Under the pieces are notes generated by a model. That model was given only the letters and a program-made list of their open reading frames with translations. It was not told the DNA's origin and did not search any database. DNA of 8,885 bases from positions 1-8,885 of the forward strand of contig PLMM01000379.1 of the NCBI GenBank assembly GCA_003142495.1. The letters are read 5' to 3'. Positions 1-5,899 of this stretch are shown in pieces (within the stretch, counting starts at the first letter, position 1; each line of letters starts with the position of its first letter). The DNA is from Gemmatimonadota bacterium. GTDB lineage: Bacteria; Gemmatimonadota; Gemmatimonadetes; Gemmatimonadales; Gemmatimonadaceae. The translations under genes and the position numbers were made by a program.

Positions 1-56
1 TCACGAGTTTCCTCTCACGAGTTGCCTCTCACGCGCTCCCTCTCACGCGTCGCTGC
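1..56 (-). repeat. 14-bp imperfect tandem repeat with iterated stop/GTG junctions, spanning the recF 3' end
   Basis: Four consecutive 14-bp units start at 1, 15, 29 and 43, each beginning TCACG on the plus strand. The unit at 43 holds the recF stop. Read on the minus strand, each unit boundary is GTGA, so a TGA stop overlaps a GTG start. From each GTG the frame is GTG AGA GGN NNC NCG TGA, a five-codon mini-ORF ending exactly at the next GTGA; three are complete (MRGSA, MRGNS, MRGNS). The fourth GTG (bases 4-2) runs out of the window. It is preceded by GAGG with a 6-base spacer, a good ribosome-binding arrangement, so it is probably the start of the next minus-strand gene. In many genomes recF is followed by a DUF721/DciA-type gene or gyrB, but nothing here identifies it. 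The repeat is seen directly; its function is inference. Confidence 0.75.
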
Positions 57-1200
57 GCGTCAGCACGCCCGCGTCCACCTGCCACCGCTCGAGCCGCGTG
101 AACGCATCCGGAATGTCCGCGTCGCGCGGGACCGCGACGATCGTCTGCCCGCGCTCCTCGTGCGAGAGCAGCTCGAGAATGCGCGCCGCGCGCCGCGCGT
201 CGAGCTCCGCGAAGGGATCGTCGAGCAGCACCAGCGGCTCCGCGCGCGTCGCCTCGCGCAGCGTCGCCGCCTCGAGCAGGCGCAGCGCGATCGCCGCCGT
301 GCGCTGCTGCCCCGCCGATCCGTACGTGCGCAGCTCGCGACCCTCGAGCGAGAGTTCGAGCTCGTCGCGATGCGGCCCCGCGTGCGTGATCCCGCGCTTC
401 ACGTCGATCGGCCGCTTCTTCTCGAGCGCCTCGAGCAGCGCCCGCTCCGCATCGTCGCGCGTCGCGTCGAGCGAGCTCGCGTAGCGGAGAGTCGCGCTCC
501 CGCGCTCACCGATCGCCTCGCACCGCGCCGCATACTGCTCGGCGTACATCTTCGCCCACTCCTGTCGCGCGGAGAAGATGATCGCGCCGTTCGCCGCGAG
601 CGCCGGCTCCCACACCGCCGCGCACGCCTCGCGCGCCGCGTGATTCAGCCGCATCTCGCGCATCGCCGCGTTGCGACGCGAAAGCGCGCCACGATAGCGC
701 TGCAGCGCGGTGAGATACGGACGCGAGCTGAGCGCGAGCATCACGTCGAGAAAGCGCCGGCGCTCCACCGGCGCGCCCGTCACGAGCACCGCGTCGCGCG
801 GCGAGAAGATCACTGCGGGGAAGGCGCCGAGCGCGTCGGCCATGCGCTCTGGCTCCGCGCCGTCCAGCATGATCTTCTTGCGGCGGCCGAGTCGATCGAA
901 GCCCACCGACACGTCGTGCGCGCGCGCGCCCTCGATCGTCGCCGCGAGGTGAAAGCCCGTCTCGCCAAACGTGACGAGCTCCGCATCCTGCGCGCCGCGC
1001 AGCGATCGCAGCAGGCGGAGATAGTAGATCGCCTCGAGAAAGTTCGTCTTCCCCTGGCCGTTCTCACCAACCAACGCGATCCCCGCCGTCGGCAGCGCGA
1101 TCTCCACGCGCTTCAGATTCCGGAAGGCGCGTATCGAGAGCCGCCGGAGCGCGCTGTGCGCCACCGGGAGCTCCGCCACCCTGCCCACCGCAGCCGTCAC
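43..1200 (-). CDS. recF: DNA replication and repair protein RecF
   Basis: RecF is a cytoplasmic SMC-like ATPase that helps load RecA at single-strand gaps with RecO and RecR. The 385-residue product has a Walker A motif GENGQGKT at about residues 45-52. It also has the family segment RRRFLD followed by a Tyr- and Arg-rich helix, the ABC-type signature YGSAGQQRT, and a Walker B/D-loop VLLDDPFAELD near the C-terminus. The longest start is a GTG at 1200 overlapping the upstream hydratase stop as GTGA, with AAGGG just before it. A second GTG at 1164 has GGAG with a 6-base spacer and would give 373 residues, closer to usual RecF length and P-loop position, so the start is uncertain. The stop overlaps the first unit of the tandem repeat. 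The hydratase partner is unusual, and the overlap suggests translational coupling. Confidence 0.96.
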   Translation of the reverse strand: MTAAVGRVAELPVAHSALRRLSIRAFRNLKRVEIALPTAGIALVGENGQGKTNFLEAIYYLRLLRSLRGAQDAELVTFGETGFHLAATIEGARAHDVSVGFDRLGRRKKIMLDGAEPERMADALGAFPAVIFSPRDAVLVTGAPVERRRFLDVMLALSSRPYLTALQRYRGALSRRNAAMREMRLNHAAREACAAVWEPALAANGAIIFSARQEWAKMYAEQYAARCEAIGERGSATLRYASSLDATRDDAERALLEALEKKRPIDVKRGITHAGPHRDELELSLEGRELRTYGSAGQQRTAAIALRLLEAATLREATRAEPLVLLDDPFAELDARRAARILELLSHEERGQTIVAVPRDADIPDAFTRLERWQVDAGVLTRSDA

Positions 1201-1979
1201 GCGCCCTTGAACACTGCGGGGCGCTTCTCGAGAAAGGCGCCCATTCCTTCCTTCATGTCCGACGTCGTCGCGATGAGCCCGAAGCAGTTTGCCTCGATCA
1301 CGAGTCCCTCCGCGAGCGTCGTGTCGAGCCCGCGATTCACCGCCTCGATGCAGAAGCCGATCGCCACCGGTCCATTCGCGAGAATCTGCTTGAGCATCGC
1401 CTCGGCCGTCGCGATCAGCTCCGCCGCCGGCACGACCTTGTTCACAAGCCCAATGCGAAGTGCCTCCGCCGCATCCGTCATCTCGGCCGTGAGCATCAGC
1501 TGCAGCGCGCGTCCCTTGCCGATGAGGCGCGGAAGGCGCTGCGTGCCGCCGTAGCCGGGCGCGATCCCGAGCTTGACCTCAGGGAGTCCCATCTTTGCGT
1601 TGTCCGATGCGATGCGGATGTGGCACGCGAGCGCGAGCTCGAGACCGCCGCCAAGCGCGAAGCCGTTAATCGCCGCGATCACCGGCTTCGGCGACTGCTC
1701 GAAGCGCGAAAATATCGCCTGCCCAACCATCGCGCGCGTGCGGCCATCGAGCGGCCCCTGCGTCGAGAGCTCGGCGATGTCCGCGCCGGCGACGAACGCC
1801 TTCGCGCCGGCGCCCGTGACGATCGCGCCGCCCACATCCTTCCGCGCGACGACCTCGCGGATCGCCGCGTCGAGCTCGGCGAGCGTCGCGTCGTTGAGCG
1901 CGTTGAGCTTGTCGGGGCGATTGATCGTGATCGTCGCGATGCGATCCTGAACGTCGAACGTGAGATTGGTGTAAGGCAT
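1197..1979 (-). CDS. Enoyl-CoA hydratase/isomerase (crotonase family)
   Basis: This 260-residue soluble crotonase-fold protein most likely hydrates trans-2-enoyl-CoA in fatty-acid or amino-acid degradation. The two oxyanion-hole segments are AFVAGADIAEL (about 61-71) and NGFALGGGLELA (about 105-116). The two catalytic acids of true hydratases are present: Glu114 in GGGLE and Glu134 in GLPEVKLG, 20 residues apart like Glu144 and Glu164 of the rat mitochondrial enzyme. PGYGGTQRLPR and the C-terminal EKRPAVFKG are typical of the family. Start choice: ATG at 1979 fits the family N-terminus (MPYTNLTFDV). An in-frame TTG at 2015 would add 12 residues of no family character. No clear Shine-Dalgarno precedes the ATG. 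The 3' end overlaps the recF GTG by four bases. Having both acids argues for a hydratase, but the exact substrate cannot be read. Confidence 0.93.
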   Translation of the reverse strand: MPYTNLTFDVQDRIATITINRPDKLNALNDATLAELDAAIREVVARKDVGGAIVTGAGAKAFVAGADIAELSTQGPLDGRTRAMVGQAIFSRFEQSPKPVIAAINGFALGGGLELALACHIRIASDNAKMGLPEVKLGIAPGYGGTQRLPRLIGKGRALQLMLTAEMTDAAEALRIGLVNKVVPAAELIATAEAMLKQILANGPVAIGFCIEAVNRGLDTTLAEGLVIEANCFGLIATTSDMKEGMGAFLEKRPAVFKGA

Positions 1980-2065
1980 AGTGGGGTGAGAGCGGCAGGA
2001 GTGAGCGGCCTTCAACTCCCGAAAGCTATACCGTCGGACTGCTTTTTGCTTTCCGGTTGAGGGCT
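1980..2065. promoter_or_regulatory. Divergent intergenic control region between the hydratase/recF pair and the topoisomerase gene
   Basis: The two flanking genes are transcribed away from each other, so both promoters should lie in these 86 bases. A TATA core at 2027-2030 reads TATAGC toward the hydratase and TATACC toward the topoisomerase, but no convincing -35 box sits at 16-18 bp on either strand. A T-rich stretch at 2042-2053 holds a short direct repeat (GCTTTTT, GCTTTCC). The GAGGG just before the topoisomerase ATG is its ribosome-binding site at a rather short spacing. The hydratase side has no evident ribosome-binding site. The role follows from gene orientation; exact boxes are uncertain. 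Confidence 0.4.
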
Positions 2066-3088
2066 ATGAGTATCCAGTGGATCACGCGTCACGGCGGCAA
2101 GCGCGCGGGCTTCAGCTACAAGCATTCGCAGGGCCGGGCGGTGAGTGACGCGAAGCAGCTCGCGCGCATCAACGCGATGAAGATTCCGCCCGCCTGGCGC
2201 GACGTGCACATCGCCGCGACCACGCGCCCGGCGATCCAGGCGTGGGGCTTCGACGTGAAGGGGCGCAAGCAGTATCGCTATCACGAGCGCGCCGTCGCCG
2301 CGCGAGAGCAGCGCAAGTACTATCGCGTGCGTCGCCTTGCGCGCGATCTCCCGCGCATTCGCGAGTCGCTCTACTCGGAGATCGCGCGCGGGAAGGAGCT
2401 CACGCGCGATCGCGTCGCCGCGGCCGTCGTGCGCCTCATCAGCAAGGGCTTCTTCCGCGTCGGCAGCGAGCGCTACGCGCGCGAGAACCACACCTTCGGC
2501 ATCTCGTCGCTGCTCAAGCGCCACGTCCGCGTCGAGAAGAGCGCGATCGCCTTCGACTTCAAGGGGAAGTCGAACAGGCAGCAGAAGCACGTCGTCGTCG
2601 ACCGCGCCCTCGCGGCGATCATGCGCGCGATGCTCGAGTCGCCCGGCGCGAAGCTCTTTCGCTACACCGACGGCACGAAGTGGAAGAATCTCTCCGAGCG
2701 CGACGTGAACGACTACGTGCGCCGCGTGACGAGCGTGCGCTACACGGCGAAGGACTTCCGTACATGGGGCGGCACCGTACGCGTCGCAACCGTCCTCTCC
2801 GACTTGGGCGCACCCGCCAATGATCGCGAGGCGAAGAAGAATGTCGTGCTCGCGATTCGGCTCGTGAGCGCGGAGCTCGGGAACACGCCGGCGATCTGTC
2901 GCGCGTCGTACGTGCACCCGATCATCCTCGCGCGCTATCTCGATCACGGCGAGACGATCCTGCCGCGCGCGTCGGGGAAGACGCCCGGGGGCCACTATCC
3001 CGAGGAGCGCGCGCTCATCCGCTTTCTCGACGAGCACTTCCCCGAGCGCCGCAAGCGCGTGCGTGCCGAGGACAAGGTGGCGGCGTAG
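2066..3088 (+). CDS. DNA topoisomerase IB (poxvirus/bacterial type)
   Basis: This enzyme relaxes positive and negative supercoils by nicking one strand through a 3'-phosphotyrosine, without ATP. The 340-residue product has both family domains. The N-terminal DNA-clamp domain includes ITRHGGKRAGFSY and IPPAWRDVHIA. In the catalytic domain the active-site residues can be placed as Arg136 (VGSERY), Lys168 (KGKSN), Arg232 (KDFRTWGGT), Asn273 (GNTPA) and the nucleophile Tyr282 (ASYVHP). Asn stands where the vaccinia enzyme has His, as in bacterial relatives such as the Deinococcus enzyme. The N273-to-Y282 spacing of nine matches that group. ATG 2066 is preferred over an in-frame TTG at 2057 because it follows GAGGG, although the spacer is only two bases. 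The very basic C-terminus (ERRKRVRAEDK) fits DNA binding. glpK begins 24 bp after the stop, so they may be cotranscribed without a functional link. Confidence 0.95.
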   Translation: MSIQWITRHGGKRAGFSYKHSQGRAVSDAKQLARINAMKIPPAWRDVHIAATTRPAIQAWGFDVKGRKQYRYHERAVAAREQRKYYRVRRLARDLPRIRESLYSEIARGKELTRDRVAAAVVRLISKGFFRVGSERYARENHTFGISSLLKRHVRVEKSAIAFDFKGKSNRQQKHVVVDRALAAIMRAMLESPGAKLFRYTDGTKWKNLSERDVNDYVRRVTSVRYTAKDFRTWGGTVRVATVLSDLGAPANDREAKKNVVLAIRLVSAELGNTPAICRASYVHPIILARYLDHGETILPRASGKTPGGHYPEERALIRFLDEHFPERRKRVRAEDKVAA

Positions 3089-3112
3089 CTCTCACGCCGT
3101 AGCTTTCGCGGC
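3085..3112 (+). repeat. Two-copy 14-bp imperfect tandem repeat between the topoisomerase and glpK
   Basis: Copies at 3085-3098 and 3099-3112 share 11 of 14 bases, each beginning GTAGCT. The first contains the topoisomerase TAG stop, and the second ends at the base before the glpK ATG. The repeat fills the whole gap and leaves no recognisable Shine-Dalgarno for glpK. It may be a chance slippage product. The period equals that of the repeat at the left edge, but the unit sequence differs. Confidence 0.45.
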
Positions 3113-4594
3113 ATGCAGTCCGTACTCGCGAGTAACTCCGGCACCACCGGCGCGACGTGCCTCGTCATCGCCGCGGATGGTCGTGTGCTCGGACGCGGCT
3201 ATCGCGAGATCCCGCAGCACTATCCGGCTCCGGGGCACGTCGAGCACGAGCCGCGCGACATACTGAACTGTACGCTCGACGCGGCGCGGGACGCGCTGAA
3301 GATGTCCGGCGTGGTACCGACGACCATCGGCATTACGAATCAGCGCGAGACACTCGTGCTGTGGAATCGCCACACGAGCGAGCCCGTGGGCCGAGCGATC
3401 GTGTGGCAGGATCGGCGCACCGCCGCGCGCTGCCTCGCGCTCGCGCCGCACGCAGAAGACATCGCGGCGCGCACCGGGCTGCTCCCCGATCCGTACTTCT
3501 CCGCGACCAAGCTCGAGTGGCTGCTGGCGCACGAGCATATCGCGCGCATGGCCGAGAGCGGCTCGCTCGCCGCGGGCACCGTCGACTCCTGGCTCATCTG
3601 GAATCTCACCGGCGGCCAAGTGCACGCGACCGATCCCACGAACGCGTCGCGCACGATGCTCTACGACATCCGGCATCTCGCGTGGAGCGAGCATCTCCTC
3701 GAGCTCTTTGGTGTTCCGCGCGCGCTGCTCCCCGAGGTGCGCGCGTCGAGCTCGGACTTCGGGCGCGCGCGCGGCACGTTGCTCGGGCTCTCGACGGACG
3801 TTCCGATTCACGGCGTTGCCGGAGATCAGCAGGCCGCGCTTTTCGGCCAGGGATGCTGGGAGTCGGGGCAGGGGAAGAACACTTACGGCACGGGCGCCTT
3901 CCTTCTGCTCAACACCGGCAGCGAGATCGGCGCGCCGGGTGGCGGGCTCCTCACCACCGTCGCCTGCGATGCGGGCGGCGGCCCCGCATACGCACTCGAG
4001 GGCGCGATCTTCGTCGCCGGCGCCGCCGTGCAGTGGCTGCGGGACGGACTTGGCATCATCGGTTCGGCGGCCGAGACCCAAGCGCTGGCGAGCGGGATCA
4101 CGTCGAACGATGGCGTGTATTTCGTTCCGGCGTTGACTGGCCTCGGCGCACCGCACTGGGAGCCCGAGGCGCGCGGCACGATCGTCGGACTCACGCGCGG
4201 CACGACGCGCGCGCATCTCGCGCGCGCGGCACTCGAGGCGATGGCGTACGCGACGGCCGATGTGCTCGACGTGATGAAGGAGCGCGGGCGCTGCACCTTC
4301 GAGCGGCTGCGCGTGGACGGCGGAGCGACGGAGAATGAGTGGCTGATGCAATTCCAGGCTGACGTACTCGGCGTTCCCGTCGAGCGTCCCGACATGGCGG
4401 AGACGACGGCGCTCGGCGCGGCCGGTCTCGCGGGAATCGCGGCGGGCGTGTGGCCCAACGCGCGCGCGTTTCTGGGCACGCGCCACTTCCGCTCGTTCGT
4501 TCCGGGAGCACATGCGGAAGAGTCGCGCGCGGCACGCAATGGTTGGTCGCGCGCGGTGCGCGCCGCGCTCTCGTGGGCGAGGGACGGCGCATGA
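3113..4594 (+). CDS. glpK: Glycerol kinase (FGGY family) with atypical phosphate-binding loop
   Basis: Glycerol kinase makes sn-glycerol 3-phosphate from glycerol and ATP in the cytoplasm. The 493-residue length is normal. Glycerol-site residues are recognisable: Arg78-Glu79 (NQRET), Trp98 (VWQDRRT), Tyr128 (DPYFSATK), Asp238-Gln239 (GVAGDQQAALFGQ) and Phe263 (YGTGAF). ATP-side motifs PALTGLGAPHW and RVDGGATENEWLMQFQADVLG are also present. The oddity is the first loop: the usual DQGTTSSR or DQGTTGST reads NSGTTGAT (residues 8-15), so the normally conserved Mg/phosphate Asp (Asp10 in E. coli numbering) is Asn8 and the following Gln is Ser. The GGKGGTR-like fructose-1,6-bisphosphate loop of E. 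coli is absent (GRARGTLLG instead), so that feedback is unlikely. ATG 3113 is the only sensible start and lacks a Shine-Dalgarno. The stop overlaps the next ATG by four bases. Family assignment is sure; full activity is not. Confidence 0.93.
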   Translation: MQSVLASNSGTTGATCLVIAADGRVLGRGYREIPQHYPAPGHVEHEPRDILNCTLDAARDALKMSGVVPTTIGITNQRETLVLWNRHTSEPVGRAIVWQDRRTAARCLALAPHAEDIAARTGLLPDPYFSATKLEWLLAHEHIARMAESGSLAAGTVDSWLIWNLTGGQVHATDPTNASRTMLYDIRHLAWSEHLLELFGVPRALLPEVRASSSDFGRARGTLLGLSTDVPIHGVAGDQQAALFGQGCWESGQGKNTYGTGAFLLLNTGSEIGAPGGGLLTTVACDAGGGPAYALEGAIFVAGAAVQWLRDGLGIIGSAAETQALASGITSNDGVYFVPALTGLGAPHWEPEARGTIVGLTRGTTRAHLARAALEAMAYATADVLDVMKERGRCTFERLRVDGGATENEWLMQFQADVLGVPVERPDMAETTALGAAGLAGIAAGVWPNARAFLGTRHFRSFVPGAHAEESRAARNGWSRAVRAALSWARDGA

Positions 4595-5241
4595 CGCAAC
4601 CTGCGCTGGCGCGACAGCTGGATGCGCACTGCGCAGCGCTCGGCGCGTGCCGTCAGTGCGGGCACAAGGATCCGGGTGTCGTCCCGATCCTGTCGCCGGC
4701 GCGCGCGCCGAAGGTGATGCTGATAGGGCAGGCGCCGGGGCAGGTCGAGACGAGCGCAGGCGAGCGCCGCGCGTTCGCCGGCCGCGCGGGGAAGACGATG
4801 TTCCGCTGGCTCGATCGCATCGGCGTCGACGAGGCGACATTCCGCTCGCGCGTCTACATCGCCGCGGTCACGCGTTGCTATCCCGGGCCGCATCCGTCGG
4901 GGCGCGGCGATCGGGTCCCGTCGCGCTTCGAGCAGGAGCAGTGCAATGGCTGGCTCGAGTCGGAGCTCGCGATCATCAAACCGAGGCTGCTCATTCCCGT
5001 GGGCAAGCTCGCGATCGAGAAATTTCTTCCGCCGTCGTCGCTCGATCAGCTGATAGGCAAGGTGCACGAGATCGAGCACGCGGGCGGCCGCTCGCGCGTG
5101 ATCCCGCTGCCGCATCCCTCGGGCGCGAGTAGCTGGGTGAACGCGCCGCAGAATCGCGCGTTGCTCGAGCGCGCGCTCGATCTGCTCGGCGCCGAGCTCA
5201 GGGAGCTGTGGCCGGCGAGCGCGCTGCGCAGAAGCGCCTGA
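4591..5241 (+). CDS. Uracil-DNA glycosylase superfamily protein, family-4-like with probable Fe-S cluster
   Basis: The 216-residue product probably removes uracil or another deaminated base from DNA in base-excision repair. Motif A is LIGQAPGQVE (about 44-53) and motif B is HPSGASSWVN (175-184), both in the expected places. The central AFAGRAGKTMFRWLDRIG matches the GRPFxGxAG region of family 4. Four cysteines fit a [4Fe-4S] pattern: Cys20 and Cys23 (CRQC), Cys96 (VTRCYPG) and Cys118 (EQCNGWLESEL). Cys14 is extra. The usual family-4 Glu after the first Gly of motif A is Gln47, and the segment between the last two Cys differs from the standard CRPPxNR form, so this is an outlying subgroup. There is no KRRIH insert as in UdgX. 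ATG 4591 overlaps the glpK stop and has GAGG eight bases upstream. The stop shares one base with the next ATG. Confidence 0.85.
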   Translation: MTQPALARQLDAHCAALGACRQCGHKDPGVVPILSPARAPKVMLIGQAPGQVETSAGERRAFAGRAGKTMFRWLDRIGVDEATFRSRVYIAAVTRCYPGPHPSGRGDRVPSRFEQEQCNGWLESELAIIKPRLLIPVGKLAIEKFLPPSSLDQLIGKVHEIEHAGGRSRVIPLPHPSGASSWVNAPQNRALLERALDLLGAELRELWPASALRRSA

Positions 5242-5549
5242 TGCGCACGCTCATACTCGCCTTCGGACTGCACACGGGCGCCAAGGGTGGCGATCACTGG
5301 TTTGGCGCCGACAAAGCTAAACACTTCTTTATATCGGCCTTCGTCGAAAGCGTTACATATAGTGCGCTACGCTCGGTGCATGTGCGACACGATCCGGCAT
5401 TGATCGCAGCGTCGACGTTCACGCTCGGCGTGGGAGTGGGAAAAGAGCTTTACGACCACCATTCCTATGGGCATTTCAGCGTAAAGGACCTCACCTGGGA
5501 TGCCGGCGGCACGGCGACTGCCGCGACGGTGCTCGCGCACACGAGGTAA
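5241..5549 (+). CDS. YfiM/DUF2279-like small protein
   Basis: This 102-residue protein resembles the YfiM (DUF2279) group, whose E. coli member is a putative lipoprotein of unknown function. The group's pattern is visible: DKAKH at 24-28 followed by a helix, a weakly hydrophobic stretch around 52-66, GKELYD at 67-72, and a C-terminal KDLTWDAGGT (Asp83, Asp87). The conserved charged residues would face each other in a helical bundle. No cysteine is present, so there is no lipobox; the N-terminus MRTLILAFGL is only a short hydrophobic run. ATG 5241 shares a base with the glycosylase stop (TGATG). A GTG at 5208 with GGGAG nearby would add 11 residues including a KR pair and make a more signal-like start. 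Base composition is less GC-rich than the neighbours. The family call is moderate and the role unknown. Confidence 0.7.
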   Translation: MRTLILAFGLHTGAKGGDHWFGADKAKHFFISAFVESVTYSALRSVHVRHDPALIAASTFTLGVGVGKELYDHHSYGHFSVKDLTWDAGGTATAATVLAHTR

Positions 5550-5652
5550 TTGGCGCCGCGCAATACGATTGTACTACTGTAGGGAGCGGCCCCGCTCTAT
5601 ATTGGACGTGCTCGCGGAACCGATAGAACGGCAACCTCTCCCAGGGCCATTC
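5550..5652 (+). promoter_or_regulatory. Candidate promoter/operator ahead of the cytochrome c maturation genes
   Basis: This 103-bp gap is the only sizeable break on the plus strand and is locally AT-richer than its surroundings. It holds a good -10-like TATATT at 5598-5603. Just upstream is a perfect inverted repeat GAGCGGCCCCGCTC at 5584-5597. A -35-like TTGTAC lies at 5569-5574, but the 23-bp spacing is too long for a standard promoter, so either the true -35 is weak or an activator is needed. The inverted repeat is followed by TATATT rather than a T-run, so it does not look like an intrinsic terminator. AGGG at 5643-5646 can serve the ATG at 5653. Promoter activity is inferred. Confidence 0.4.
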
Positions 5653-5877
5653 ATGACCGACTCCGCCAACGGGGACGCAAAGTCCACAGGCACCGACGAA
5701 CGACGTACGAACGAGGTTCTTCGCGCGCTTGTGGGCGAAATGCTCGAGCGCGTGCGCGAGGTCACCCGTAGAACGTCAGCCTGGAGCGCGGAGGAGCGTG
5801 CGCAGGCGGAGCAGGAACTCGATGCGATCATGGCGCACGTGCGCCGCGAAGCCACCACGGAGCGGAAAGAAGATTGA
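5653..5877 (+). CDS. Unrecognised small charged helical protein upstream of ccmE
   Basis: I do not recognise this 74-residue product. It begins with a polar, probably disordered segment (about 1-18). Two amphipathic, strongly charged helices follow: NEVLRALVGEMLERVREVTRR (about 20-40, one contiguous helix) and a second at about 44-66 starting SAEERAQAEQELD. It has no membrane segment, signal peptide or cysteine, so it is not a CcmD, which would have one membrane helix. The start is supported by AGGG with a 6-base spacer. An in-frame upstream start at 5500 would overlap the preceding gene and add unrelated residues. It ends 22 bp before ccmE, so it is likely the first cistron of that operon. 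Coding character is supported by codon phase and helix pattern only. A cytoplasmic regulatory or accessory role is possible but unsupported. Confidence 0.6.
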   Translation: MTDSANGDAKSTGTDERRTNEVLRALVGEMLERVREVTRRTSAWSAEERAQAEQELDAIMAHVRREATTERKED

Positions 5878-5887
5878 TCAGCCGGGT

Positions 5888-5895
5888 AGGGGGAG
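5888..5895 (+). promoter_or_regulatory. Strong ribosome-binding site of ccmE
   Basis: AGGGGGAG lies four bases before the ATG at 5900 and is the best Shine-Dalgarno match in the window. It fixes the ccmE start. Confidence 0.75.
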
Positions 5896-5899
5896 CTCA

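Noticed and set aside
1..56. Short direct repeats considered as a CRISPR array
   Set aside because: The units are 14 bp and contiguous with no spacers, so this is a simple tandem repeat.
22..1554. Long plus-strand open frame opposite recF and the hydratase
   Set aside because: It is a GC-driven shadow: the translation is Arg/Ala-rich without family features, and it runs across two well-supported minus-strand genes.
2012..3037. 341-codon minus-strand open frame opposite the topoisomerase gene
   Set aside because: Shadow frame; the plus strand shows every topoisomerase IB active-site residue.
3092..4840. 582-codon minus-strand open frame opposite glpK
   Set aside because: Arg-rich shadow with no motifs, crossing the boundary of two coupled plus-strand genes.
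5584..5597. Inverted repeat considered as an intrinsic terminator after the YfiM-like gene
   Set aside because: The arms are short, the loop is tight and no T-run follows; TATATT follows instead, so an operator or promoter role is more likely.
5653..5877. Small gene before ccmE considered as CcmD
   Set aside because: CcmD has a single membrane helix; this product is fully polar and helical with no hydrophobic segment.
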